Shown here: positions 22,856-34,542 of the stretch, one piece after another
Layout of the letters: each line of letters begins with the position of its first letter
Numbering within the stretch: position 1 is the first letter of the stretch
Program-made: the position numbers and the translations under genes
Notes under the pieces: generated by a model
Databases searched by the model: none
Told to the model about the DNA's origin: nothing
What the model saw: only the letters and a program-made list of their open reading frames with translations
Source of the DNA: Metarhizium brunneum
Lineage: Eukaryota > Ascomycota > Sordariomycetes > Hypocreales > Clavicipitaceae
Assembly: GCF_013426205.1 (NCBI RefSeq)
Contig: NC_089424.1
Coordinates: 1,984,001 to 2,048,000, forward strand
Direction of reading: 5' to 3'
Length of the DNA: 64,000 bases

Positions 22856-23545
22856 TCAACAACAAGCAACCTGCACTTGACTGTGCTCCCTCCTCTTTGC
22901 TTCTTTCCTAGCCCTCCGCTCCTCTTTCGTCCGCCGTCTCTCGGCCTTTTGGTGTGCCTTGTCCTCCTTCAGCCTCCTCTTCTCCTCCTTCCTCGCTGCA
23001 CGCTCTCCCCTGGCTTCTGCAAGCGGATCCTCTTCCTTCTGCCGTTTGGCCTCCTTCTTCAGTCTCTTCTCCTCCTTCTCTTTCCTCCTAGCCGCCTTTT
23101 CCTCCTTTAACCGCCTCTTCTCTTCCTTTCGGGCCCTCTTATCCGTCTTGGCCTCAGGCTCACTTGTCTCAGGGGTGCCGCCACTCTCATCCTCACTTGA
23201 GCTCTCGCTCGTGGGCAAGGTCGCCTCTAGAAACCCCCCGCGGACAAACGATGTATACAGAGAATATTTGCCCAGGGAGCCCTTCTCAATGGCGTTTAGT
23301 TTGCCCGTCTTCACAGTCTGTGTGACTTGGCCTTCTTTGGACGTCTCGAGGCCCTTGAGTTGTTCGTCAAAGGCGTTCAACCACCACTGGTCGCTGGTGA
23401 AGTGTGATGTGGTTCCGATGCCCTTGCGGTTGTCTTTGCGGTTGAGGAGGAGGGGCTTCGCGAGGCCGATGGAGTTGTCGGTTTTGTGGAGGGAATGACC
23501 CTTGCCTCTCCAGCCTTGGCTGGTGAGGAGGGCGCTGGCGTCCAT
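22856..23545 (-). CDS. tma23: G-patch protein, Tma23-like ribosome biogenesis factor
   Basis: A 229-aa intronless protein. The N-terminal 45 or so residues form a fungal G-patch (SQGWRGKGHSLHK, then IGLAKPLLLNRKDNRKGIG). A W-W motif region (SDQWWLNAFDEQLKGLE) follows; its spacing matches yeast Tma23, a nucleolar protein linked to ribosome assembly. Residues 70-110 contain the LYTSFVRGGFLEAT segment, then a Ser/Glu acidic patch. The last 100 residues are a long highly charged Lys/Arg/Glu helix, probably coiled coil, rich in nuclear or nucleolar localisation signals. The start gives MDASALLTSQGW, as in relatives. It could also be described as PinX1-like, but the short length and WW motif favour Tma23. 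Confidence 0.82.
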   Translation of the reverse strand: MDASALLTSQGWRGKGHSLHKTDNSIGLAKPLLLNRKDNRKGIGTTSHFTSDQWWLNAFDEQLKGLETSKEGQVTQTVKTGKLNAIEKGSLGKYSLYTSFVRGGFLEATLPTSESSSEDESGGTPETSEPEAKTDKRARKEEKRRLKEEKAARRKEKEEKRLKKEAKRQKEEDPLAEARGERAARKEEKRRLKEDKAHQKAERRRTKEERRARKEAKRREHSQVQVACC

Positions 23546-24457
23546 GGCGTCCCTGTGAAGCTCGCGACGAGGGTTGTGGGTGTTGGGTATCGTGGGATTC
23601 GAGATGGTGGTTTGGGGTTGGTTTTGTGGCGGGCGAAGATGGCATTTGGGATTTTTTTAGTGGGGCGGGCCGCGATAGGCTTATCGTGGGTGTGTAAACC
23701 GTAGCCCCATGGTGAAGAAAGCAGGCTACCCTGTACCTGGACTGTGTGATTTCGGCGTTGTCGTCCCATGGCGTTGAGGAGAATTGTGTCTTTATTTTTT
23801 ATATCATTTTTTACCCTAGAGCTTGAGTTTCATTCGTATACTTTGGGTGTCATTTTGGGGTACTGGTTCAGTAAGCCGTTGAGCCAAGTATGTCATTAAG
23901 AAGTTGTTGCAACCAAGACTTATCAAGCAGGTTTGCACGTAGCATATATTCCACAACCACCTGCGTCACGGTCGATGAGGCCTTGTTCTTCTGACAAGCT
24001 TAGAGCGATGGAGGGAGTTGATACGAGAAAGTCCACTTATAGTCCCGAGTGACAAAGCGGCCCACCAAAGCTCGTAGCGACGTCATTCCCGCAACGTCGG
24101 CGACAAAACATCCAACCTTTCCAAACCTGACTACTCATGCCAGGCATCGAAGGCGGTCGCCGTAGTGCGATTGACACTTCAATTTACAACACATCGGACA
24201 ATTACCTGTTACGGACTTGACTGATCCAACAAGAGCTGGCTTCGCCAGTGCGTGACGTACCAAACTCTCCGTCAGACGCAACCCCAACCTCCGAGTCCCA
24301 GCTTCAGGCAGCCAGCCCTCATCTCGGCACAACATCCAACTTCCAACACAACGCCAACCAGATACAGCCCGTCACGAAAACCCAAACTACTCCCTAAATG
24401 ACACTCACATAGCCAATCGACCCTCAAGCGCCCGTCAAAGAGCCTTCCTTCGCCATC
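23546..24457. other. Divergent intergenic region, Tma23-like and DUF726 genes
   Basis: About 910 bp between two divergent start codons. No further gene, TATA box or repeat stands out. Confidence 0.5.
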
Positions 24458-26814
24458 ATGGCGCCCCTCTGTGCAGACCCGCGGCAGATCGTCATCGCCC
24501 TCAACCCCGCGAGACGAGCCGCTCTCCTGCATCTCATTGAAGAAATCATCGCCTTCATGGCCCTGCAGCTCGTCAATCCCCCCGATGAACTAGGCTCACT
24601 CACCGGCTCGGATGAGGATGCCCAATCCTCCAGTCCAGCTCGAAAAGCGACGCCCCAGAAACCAACTGGCAAGGCATCACAGCAAATCGAACATATCCAA
24701 AAAGCAGCCATGAAATACATGCAAGACTGGAGAGCCAGCTTCCTGCCCAAACTAGAAGAAATCATTCGCGTCGAGGACACGCCCAAGATCAAAGAGGAGC
24801 GCAAAAACCGCCAAGACGCCCTCGATAAGAAGAAGCTCGATACGCCCGAGGAGGGTGAGAACCTCATCAGCTTCGGCGACGTGCAGGTCGACAGGTCCGA
24901 GGACGTGGCGGCACTCCAGAAACTATACCATCCCATACCCACGAGGTTGACTACGGTGCCGGCACAGGACCGTCGAGAGGCCCTTGGTTGCGTGCTGCTG
25001 CTGCTTCTGTCCACGGGCAAGTACTCGGCGCACTCCCGCACCATGATACTACATCTTGCGTCGGCGCTCGAGATCCCGCAGACGTTTGTGAACAAAGAGG
25101 AGGCCGAGATTGCTCACTCGCTCATGGAGTCGTCCACCGCCGACAAGGACAAGAAGGAAACCATGTCTGCCGAGGCCGAGGCCGAGAAGCGAAGGCAGCA
25201 GAACAAGTTCAGTCGCTTCTGGAAAGTCGGCCTGGCAAGCGTAGCAGGCGCGGCGGTTATCGGTGTGACCGGCGGTCTAGCTGCGCCGCTCGTAGCTGGC
25301 GCGATAGGCGGCATCATGGGCGGCGTGGGATTAGGAGGCGTGGCCAGCTTCCTGGGGATATTCTGGATGAACGGCGCCTTGGTTGGCGCTCTGTTCGGGG
25401 CATACGGCGCCAAGATGACTGTTTGTCTCCTTTCCCTGCTTCTTTTCTTTTTCTGTATATTCTCATTGCTTAAACCGCCGTCCACTAACACGCCCAGGGT
25501 GAACTCATGGACAAGTATGCCAAAGAAGTAGAAGACTTCAAATTCATCCCGCTCTCCACCACGGGATACGGCCCCGACTTCCAGCGCCCTCCGGATGAAA
25601 ACTCTTCTGCCAAAGAAACCCGCAGACTCCGCGTCACCATCGGAATAAACGGCTGGCTCAACGACGAATCGGACATTGTCACTCCCTGGCGCGTGCTCCC
25701 ATCTTCAGAAACAGAGGTCTTCGCGCTCCGCTATGAGATGAAGACCCTCCTCAGCCTGGGCACCGCCCTCCAAGACCTCGTCCAGTCCTTTGCCTGGAAG
25801 ACGCTCAAAGTCGAAATCATCAAACGAACCGTTCTGGCCACCCTCTGGGCCGCCCTCTGGCCCATCCAAGTCCTCGCCGCCGCATCAAACGTCGACAACC
25901 CCTTCAACCGGGCGAGCAACCGGTCCAAAAAAGCAGGCCGCCTGCTCGCCGACGCCCTCATCAACAAAATCCAAGGCGAGCGGCCCGTGACCCTCATCGG
26001 ATACTCACTCGGCGCCACCGCCATCCACGCATGCCTACAGTCCCTCGCGGAACGCAAGGCCTTTGGCCTCATCGACAACGTCGTCATCATCGGCACACCG
26101 GCCCCCTCCGACGCAGCTCACTGGCGAACACTGCGCTGCGTCGTCTCAGGAACCATTTTCAACGTGTATTCCGAAAACGACATGATGCTAGGCTTCGTGT
26201 ACCGCATGCACAGCCTCGCGCTGGGCGTAGCGGGCCTCCAGGCCATCGAGGGCGTCCACGGAGTCCAGAACCTAGACCTTAGCGAGAAAGTGAGCGGCCA
26301 CCTGCGCTACCCTTCATTGACGGGCGAAATCCTCAAGGAATGCGGGTTCACGGGCGTCCACGCCGGCGGCGAGATCGAAAAGGACGACCTGATTCGGATG
26401 AAGGACGACCACGCCGAGGGGAAACTCGTCGACCTTGACGCCGTCGCCGCGGGGGAACCGCAAAGGAAGGACAGCCGAGTAGCCCATGATTTACAGGGCT
26501 TGACAATCTCCCCGCCGGCCCTGTCGCCAGGTGAGTCTGAACGGCCCCCTCTTCCGGCACGTCCTGCGGGGACAGCAGAACCGAGGCGGCGCGAACACGA
26601 GCCGGACTCGGATGACTCGCCGGTGAGAGCGGAACACGGGTCCCTCCACGAGGGCTTCGACGACCCGCCTTTGGTCGAGAGAGGCGGCAGGTGGAAGCGG
26701 GAACAGACGCCGGAATCCAACGATGGCGACGACGGGGAGTTTATGGCCATCAAGATGGAGGATAATGACGACGACGACGACGACAACGGTCATGACAAGC
26801 CGACTAAGCACTAG
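24458..26814 (+). CDS. DUF726/TMCO4-family membrane hydrolase-like protein
   Basis: Two exons (24458-25420 and 25498-26814, intron 77 nt with CCACTAACACG branch and CCCAG acceptor) encode 759 aa. Residues 1-250 are a soluble helical region. Residues about 255-321 are a Gly/Ala-rich hydrophobic block able to cross the membrane two or three times. The second exon encodes an alpha/beta-hydrolase-like domain with the nucleophile elbow GYSLGA near residue 490, preceded by RPVTLI. The whole matches the DUF726 family (human TMCO4, yeast YFL034W/Mil1). The tail is acidic and ends with a run of Asp residues from a GAC repeat. The reaction and substrate are not established by sequence; a lipase-like activity is only inferred from the Ser motif. 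Confidence 0.88.
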
Positions 26815-27612
26815 ATAGAAGATGCATCTTGGCATCATGTAATAACCACCTAGCCTGAACCCGCGCAGCGTTCATCAAGACGATAGAAACATGCAGTTTA
26901 CAAGTACACACGCATGATGCAGACATGGATACGCCAAGAAAAAGACGGTATCAATTTCAACCCCGATTGGGACTCATTTCTCGCTCTCATTTATCTACTC
27001 GCTACAAGAAATGTCACAAGATAGAAAATAAACCTTGAGCAATAAACAATTTTGTAGAAGAGCAATAATGGATCCGATTGACGACAATCAGGTCTTTATG
27101 AAAGCCAATATAGCATATTTTTGCCCCAAGATCATCTCTAATCGCATGCTCGGGATCTGTCCAAAAAAAGAACAAGAAAAATAAATAAATATCAAAAATC
27201 AAAAACAAGGCAGCTAGGGAAAAGAAATCAAGACGCTGCGGAATGCAGTACGAATGCCGAATGACCGAAATCGCTTGTGCATTCACACGTAACACAGCCT
27301 TATTGTCCCGTGGTATCATCGCCAATGAAAAAAAAAAGAGAAAAAAAAAAGCAAAGTATTAAAAGAAGCCAGAACCCCGAAAAAAAAAGCATCAACTGCT
27401 GGCTCCATAAACAGTATAAACGAGTTGGTTGGACTGCATCAGACTGCGGGAGCAAGTCTCATCCCAAGACTGCCTTTGCTTCCCGCAATGTGAGCCTGGT
27501 TGGGAATTTTGGGAACAAAATTTTACTGATAGGAGATCCGATATGTTGAGTTTTGTAGATTAAAGAGAACGTCATGGTAATCACCCCCCAGTCAACGGGC
27601 CGCTAATCGTCT
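26815..27612. other. Intergenic between convergent DUF726 and Msb1 genes
   Basis: About 800 bp of AT-rich 3' flanking DNA with A-rich tracts at 27320-27390. No gene recognised. Confidence 0.55.
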
Positions 27613-30600
27613 CTAAGATCTTCCAGCTACTGGCAACTGAGGACCGTTACCAGTTTCCATGTTGCCAGTGAGCTCCGCAACGCGGGCCTTGATTCGGGCA
27701 ACGCGAGACTCGATAGCTATGGATTTTATTAGTTTACCATCGCTGGGCGTATGCGTCATGTATGACTTACTCTCTTCTACGCTGGTGTCGTCATCATCAC
27801 CCGAGTTCTTGTTGGCTCGGGAATTGTCCTCCTTAGGGCGAGTGGCAGCTCTCTGCGCAGCATTCTTGCGAATCTGAGCCCAGCGGTCTTGGACACCGGG
27901 GCCGGCACTTTGGCTCAGCGTCTCAGCCGGCCCTTCAGTTTGAGTCTTGTTGCCGCTGTCTTCTCGGGGATTTGAGTGGCGAGCTATTGGCGGTGGAGTA
28001 GCATCGTCCTCGTCGGGAACAAAGGCAGGCTGGTCGGTGAGGGGGCCTTGGTCGAATCGAGCGAATTCATCTTTGGCCTCAGCCGCGTCGTGTGCATCAA
28101 TGGGCGATAGGTCCTTGCTGGCTGAAGGGTCGTAGGTTGGCTCAATGTTCTCAACAGCAGGGGGAGCCTCTGTTGTCACCTCGGCAACATGAGAAGGCAC
28201 AGCAGTGTCAAAAGGAGATTCCTGAATAGGAGTTACAACAGGGGTTGCCTCCTCTGGTACGGGGGACTTGTCAATGTCTGATGTGCGAGCTGACTCCTCG
28301 GCAACGGCATGTTCCTTCTGCAGCATACGTTCCAGGTCGGCAGAAGCACCGTCAGGGATCTTGGATGATCGGTTTTTGCGCTTAAATAGTTTTCTCAAGC
28401 CCGACTTCTCCCTGTTTGCCTGCAGTGCGCCCTTTTGAACACCCATTTCAGGTGAAAGACTCTCAACACCCGGGACCGAAGGTGTCACAGGAGTGATTGG
28501 CGTATCAATGTCCTTGGGGGGTGGGGATGGGGTGTCACGCTTCTCGACCGCCGGTTCCGTGACTTGAGGGTCGGTTTGCTTGACATCAGGCTCGGGCAGG
28601 GGAGTAGACACCATCGCGACAGGCGTGTCATCCTTGGTCGGCAAATCTGGTTTCTTCTCGACAGTATGACCGTTGCCGTTTGTGGCCGCGGCACCGTTGG
28701 TCCGTTGTGTGATTGGTGACGATACCGCGACTCCACGTCCGGCACTATTGTTAGCCATGTACGCGTCCTTAATGTTGCCCTTGTCGTACTTTGTGGCCCA
28801 TCTGATGGCAGAAATAGCTTCAGGAGCAAGGTTGGGTTGCAGCGAAAGCACACTCGTAGTCTTCTCTGGCACTGATCCATCTGTTCTGCCACGTCGTGAT
28901 GCAGCCAACTGCTCATTCTCCTTGACGGCACGCATCTGGGCTGCCTTGGCTTGGATTTTGGCATGGGTCTCCGGGCCGACGTTGGTTTTGCTGCTTCCAA
29001 AACTCGGGGCGTTCTTATCACCACGACCGAGAGCATGCTTCCCCACCGACTTACGGCGAGCCATATTCCTGCCGCGCTTGGTCCAGCTAAACAGACCTTT
29101 CTTTTCCGCAATATAGGCCCCTTCGTCCGGCTCTGGAGCAGCGCCTGCAATCATTTCCTCCATAACAAGCCATCTACCGCCAGCGATCTTTGTTTCAATA
29201 ATGGCGCAACGGCCAAAAGCGGACTTGCGCTCAGACGTTTCCTCAGGAGCCAAGCTGCTCATCCATACCCACCAGAAGGCGTTGTCAAGGTCCATCAAGG
29301 TAATGCTGGCAAGCTCTCCGGGTTGAAGAGTGGTGGTATTCTCCAATCTTGGACGGTGCGACTGTGAGCTATGCTGTCTGATTTGAGTTTCAATGGGAGG
29401 CAGAACCTTGTCAGGCGGGAGGAGGACGCTCGAAGGAGCCTGGTTCTCATCAATGAAGCCCGATGACAGGAAGTCAGCCCAGGATGGAGTCGTGGGGCGG
29501 CCAAAGTCGGACCCGGACGCAGGTGTGCTTCGAAGCCCTTGTATTTGCCTGTTCTGAGTTGGGAGGCGGCTATCCTCAATTTGAGGCTCTTCCTCAACAG
29601 TGCCTGCGAAGCCTATGTCTTCGAACCGTGACCATGATGCATCACGCAGGCTGGTTGAGTGCTTGACGCTGGATACCTGAGATTCGTTTGCAGCAGAAAT
29701 AGCGCGCAATACTCGAAGACACTCTTCAGTCAATGCCTGTACCGGATCGTTATAGTCGGAGAATTGTTGCAGGGCTGGATCAGAGTCGCGGTACTGGAAA
29801 TGGCCAGCACGGCGGAGCAGGGCAAAAGGCGTCGGCGAGACAGTGTCGACCAACATGACCAGCTTGTTAGTCTTTGAGACAAGTGTCGGCGGAGTAATCG
29901 GTGGGTATTCGGTTTCGTTGAGCAACTTCTCCAGTGATCTAGGAAGCAGAGTGATTCCGGTGAGACCTTCTTCCGGCGTAAGAGACCGCAGATAGGAGAA
30001 GAAGAGATGAGTGGTGGCATCGGCGGCCCTGAGGAAACTGTGTTAGCTTTCGGAGCCTCCTGTTGTCTGCACACGAGCTTCGCCTCCGACATGAGCAGGG
30101 CACTTACTTCTGCCAGGCCTTGTAGCCACCATCAAAACCACTGCCCGTATCTTTCTGCTCAAATGCCCACCACGCAGCCATTCGAGGCAACTGACGTCCA
30201 CCAAAACCATTGGTTTTGCCGTGGGCGGCAATGGCTGCTGTCAACTCGAAGAAATCGAAAATGATGCGTTGGCGAGCTCCGCTTTCCACGCTCAGGGGTA
30301 TAAATGTCTTGAAAGAATCTCTGGCCATACGTGAATCTGTTGGACCCGGTTACATTTGTGAACGGAATAGATAACTTGCCCACAAGAATTTGTACTTACC
30401 ACCTTCGCCTATCTTGAATAATTCGTAGGCGTCCCAGCCAACAACGCCACCTGAAATGCGACTCCAGCACCACTTTAGGACACCCGAGATGACCTGGTGC
30501 AGCTGTTAGCTATATCTATATGTGGCATGGGGCACAATCCTATGCTCAACTGACCATTGGCTCGGTCATGCGCAGCTCCTGTGCCAAGATGTCCCCCTTT

Positions 30601-31042
30601 AAGCCATAGCCGTCGTCGAAGAAGCGTCTCATGAAAGTGCGGACGGCGCTGGGATCGGAGGTTGGCCGGTAGGGGAGGAGTAGAAACGGGATGTCGAGGC
30701 CTGTTTTTGAATTGAAGATTGAATTAGCCAATTGCCCATGTGCTATTTTGTCTGTGTCAAGGAATATGGAACCAAATAAAGGCAACCGAAATTCCCAAGC
30801 CACAAAAAATGATAACCATCATCGCATAGCAAGACTCCGAGTCGAATACACATACCCCGCGCTTTAAGCTCTGCCGTGCAAATATGCAACAGCTCGTGAA
30901 TTTCCTCTGGCTCAACTGACGGCCGTGTGTAGGCGTCATCCCATTTTGGTTTCTGTGGAAGAGAGTCGGTAAACCCTTGCACGTTATTCCTCTTCTTTCG
31001 TAGAACCTCACGGCCTTTGAGGCGAGAGAGAAACCCTGGCAT
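27613..31042 (-). CDS. msb1: Msb1/Mug8-domain cell polarity protein
   Basis: Homologue of yeast Msb1 and fission yeast Mug8, which act with Rho/Cdc42 signalling at sites of polarised growth. Six exons: 31042-30856, 30700-30555, 30493-30400, 30336-30108, 30028-27771 and 27716-27613, giving 1005 aa. The N-terminal 350 or so residues form the Msb1/Mug8 domain (FLLLPYRPTS, VLKWCWSRISGG, WDAYELFKIGEGDSRMA, ARQRIIFDFFELTAAIAAHG, KAADATTHLFFSYL). The rest is low complexity, Ser/Pro/Glu-rich, with a basic patch KLFKRKNRSS and a short C-terminal helix ending in LPVAGRS. The start gives MPGFLSRLKGREVLRKK, a basic N-terminus as in relatives. The last intron (27717-27770) is 54 nt and has no stop, so retention would add 18 residues in frame. 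Confidence 0.87.
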
Positions 31043-31820
31043 GTCGGGCAAATGAAAGGGGGATTCCCGAACGAGGGGGTATATAATTTCAACGGCGGCG
31101 AGAAGGATATGTGGTGTGCCGCCTCGATTTACCTCGTTCAAACCAGACTGTGCTGTGCTGCAATGTAGGATGCAGGAATCATGCACAACGGCGAGAAACT
31201 GTTGCGATCAGGGGCTGCGAAGGCTGAGAGCTGGTGGAAATCAGAAAACGCTCTCGACCACACTTGAGCGCAATGGCGGAGATAGGTAGTGTGGGTTTGC
31301 TTAGTGCAGTGCTGGATAACAAAAAATAAAAAGCAAGCCCGGCCGAAATAGAGACGAGGCCTAATGATGAAACAGACAGATGGACGGTGGTCCAGGTGTG
31401 GTCGAAAAGGTAGTTCAACTCGCGCTGCGACGTGTAAGTGGTGATGCGGGGACTGGAGACGGCAAGAGCGTCGAGAAAGTTAAAGGGGGGGGAGGGGTGT
31501 GTGTGGAAAGACGAATGGGACTCGAGATGAGGATGGTCTGCAGCCCAATGACTAGAACAAGTCTGCAGAGGGAAGTGAACTAAACAAGGAAGAAGCACAA
31601 AAGAGAATCAAGGCAGTGCCCCCAAACGCAAGGCATCTAAAGTGGCTAGACGGCAAGAAAGGGAACATTGAAGGGAAAAAGAGAGGAAAAGGCGAGCAGC
31701 AGGACAGGCAGACTCAGGTCGAGACGACATGAGACTGGACGGGGTGAAAGACGGGCGGCGACGACGTGGTGTCAAGTGGTGGGTTGGCTGCTGGACCAGA
31801 TATGACATTTGAGCCGGGTT

Positions 31821-31843
31821 GGACCATGGACCATGGACCATGG
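31821..31843 (+). repeat. Three copies of a 7-bp direct repeat
   Basis: GGACCAT is repeated three times in tandem, followed by GG. Microsatellite-scale repeat in non-coding DNA. Confidence 0.8.
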
Positions 31844-32080
31844 CAGCTCAGGGGCCAGAGAGGCACTGGGGAGACGCGAGATGATGATGGCCGTCTCGGT
31901 CCATGTCTTCTCGGCGCCCTGTCGCCTGCTGTCCCAAGATCAAGCACTAATAGACGTGCATCGCCACTGAGCACGGCAGCACGGTTGACGCGACCAGGGG
32001 TCCAGTTGATCCCCACCTCGGATTGGCCCACGGCCCCTTTAAGGACAATGGGGGGACCGAAAAGTAAATTACAGTTGAGC

Positions 32081-32112
32081 TCAAGTGGCTCAGGTGGCTC
32101 AGGTGGCTCAGG
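32081..32112 (+). repeat. Three copies of a 9-bp direct repeat
   Basis: The unit GGCTCAGGT is repeated about three times, preceded by a variant with one change (TCAAGT). It lies in non-coding DNA. Confidence 0.75.
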
Positions 32113-32357
32113 GCCTCGCTGGGTGTGGCAGCGGGTACCTGCGGGGCGCAATGCAGTGGCGGACGAAGCGAAGCAGCATTACGGAGAACTTCATGTCGAC
32201 TTGTGCGAGTGTCTGTCTGGCGAGAGACCAGACCAGATGAAGAGGCGCACCCCCACCATCTGCAGCGGCAGAGTTCAACCAGCAGCAGACCGGACTTCTT
32301 TCTTCTCGAGGGCTCAGACCTCGTGCGGCGGTGATACTATTTATTGTACGTACATAC

Positions 32358-32919
32358 TACTCCGTATTATGCGCCAAAGGTTGCCTGCGTCATCTCATCT
32401 GCGTCCGGCTGCGAGTGTGTCCGCCAATTTTAGCAGTCCCCGTGCGTCCATCACGTTTAATCATGATGTCGAATGTCGACGTTGCATTTCGCCTCCATCC
32501 CCATTCGTCACGGCCAGCGACATCCCCCGACGTGGGATCTAGGAGCGACGCTTCACTCCATGATGAGTATATACAATATGATACACACAAACATAACATT
32601 GGACAGTTGATACAGCATCTCTGGTGGTTGCCCGACGCTCGCTGAGCGAACGCCTTGACGCCGTCATCGATTAGGCCCACTTCCCCTTTATGGGATCTGT
32701 ACGGAGTATTGGGCATTGCTTCTTTGGCTTGCGAGGAGAATTAGAGAATCTAGAGGTGGCTGTCAATGCGCAAGGCCGATTCTGATGACTAGCCTTGGCT
32801 GAACCGGGAGCCAGCCGCTCTTTGCAATTAATGCGTACCACTACAAGTGGCTGTTCCACTTCGTCGCTGACGGGTAGTAGTACGATATATTCCGTAAAGT
32901 ACGGAGTATGTACGGAGTA
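32358..32919. repeat. Cluster of TACGGAGTA/TACTCCGTA motifs
   Basis: Perfect 9-mers at 32358-32366 (as TACTCCGTA), 32700-32708, 32900-32908 and 32911-32919. Other perfect copies in the window are at 4010, 36440, 62497 and 63099. All lie outside genes. Function unknown. Confidence 0.7.
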
Positions 32920-34542
32920 TTGCTGGCATACCGAGTGATATGCGCTGAATCTGGCCGGAATCTGTCCCCGTTTCAGACTCCGATTCTGCCGTTTGTCATA
33001 TCTCTGCCATGACACAATACCCAACATGATCGTGGAGCCTCTCTATCATATAAATAGTCCATCGCCGCGCTCTGCCCTACACACGCGGAGAGGCCATTGC
33101 TGCATCTATCAACGGCCGTCCAGGACTGTACGTCATCTGCTTTTACCAAAACCATCTTGCTCACGGTGCCTCAAAACCCATCAATGCCATTGTCGATAAA
33201 TCCTGCCAGCGTTCACCGCGTGGTTGTGTCGTACCGCTGCCTTCTGAACCAGACTCCCGTCCACCACCGTTTCTGCCGCCTCGCCGCCATGTGCCCGGTG
33301 TACTCAGTAATATTTCATTATTCCGTGGCATTTCCTTAGATGATGTCTGCCGCCTGAGTAGCAAGTTTTACCAATGATAGGCGGGCGCCCAGGGCGATGG
33401 CGGTGTGAGCCGTCCAATGTCTCAAAATTTGGCAAAAACTACTTTCGCTCCAGCGTGCCGGCATGGCATTGGTGGAGACGGAGCTTGTCCAATTCAGGTC
33501 TAGCCAGTTTGGCGTCTTTGACCCCTGACTGCAGGCTAAACCGGAGATCATCTTTGACGGCCAAACATTCAAATGTCGAACAGGGTCGATAACGCCTTGA
33601 ACGTGTCAGCTCCGTCTTGCCCTGTGTGCCGCTTCATGCGCTTGACGGCCTGCCAGGTGCTCAAGTAGCCGAATGTATTTGCGACCAGACTGTTCATTGC
33701 AATAGAAGCGAGCCATCAGTTTGGAACTGCGCATCTCATCGCGTCCGGACGCAGTTGACTTGACTGATGACGTGCAGCTACACGCATGTGACGCCAGGAC
33801 GACCAGACACCGGAATAGCATAAGTCAACATCTCTGGACGAAGCTACGGCGCATTTCGGCATCGACGATGCCCAACCCGACATCGAGCCGTTTGCAACAG
33901 CGCGTCCTGTCATGAGACTAGTCGCTCTCGTGTTGCTCGCAAGACGTTGAAGATGCCAACGCACTTCATGCAGCCCTCTTGATCTGCGTTTGATTGGCCA
34001 AGCCATGCGGACTAGGCACTGCCGCGCATTAGGCTACGGTTTCGGCTGCAGGTGTGCATAAAGTGACTTCTTGGCTGGTGATAATCTATTGCTTGGACAC
34101 TTTTGGTTGTAAGTCTGTGTGTAAATGATGAGAAAGACGGAGTGACATTCAAGTGACGCGATGCCGCCCTCGGATACGTTGAATTTTTTAAAAAAATGGC
34201 ATCATAATGATACGCATCGTGGTTTGGTGTTTTTAACGAGCGAATGCTTGTCTGTTGCACTGTGGAAAAGCCTGGCCCATCTGCCTCTTGTAGAGTCCAA
34301 TGGGCATCTGAAAGGATCATCTCTGACGGTCTTGATGGACCGTTAGGCATGTGTGGAACAATTATTTGATTTCCATCCGCTCGAAAAGTTAAAGCTATGG
34401 GTACTTAATACATAATATCCTACAAAGAGTTGGAAATGCCTGGGAACGAGTTTGAACAGAATCGGCCATGGAAGACACATCCCCAGCAACCAGCCAGGCC
34501 ACTCAGCTGTCCATGCCCCCCATCTCATCAGCGTTGTCTTGT

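Larger units (their letters stand above)
31043..34542. other. Large gene-free interval
   Basis: About 3.5 kb between Msb1 (5' end) and Ung1 (3' end). Open frames are short or antisense pairs without domains. The stretch at 31440-31760 is purine-rich on the plus strand, so the Msb1 leader is C/T-rich. Short direct repeats lie at 31821-31843 (7 bp, GGACCAT) and 32081-32112 (9 bp, GGCTCAGGT). Four TACGGAGTA-type motifs lie at 32358, 32700, 32900 and 32911. Confidence 0.55.

Noticed and set aside
31766..32542. 258-codon plus-strand open frame in the gene-free interval
   Set aside because: It runs through two short tandem repeats (Gly/Ser codons) and shows no domain or splice structure.
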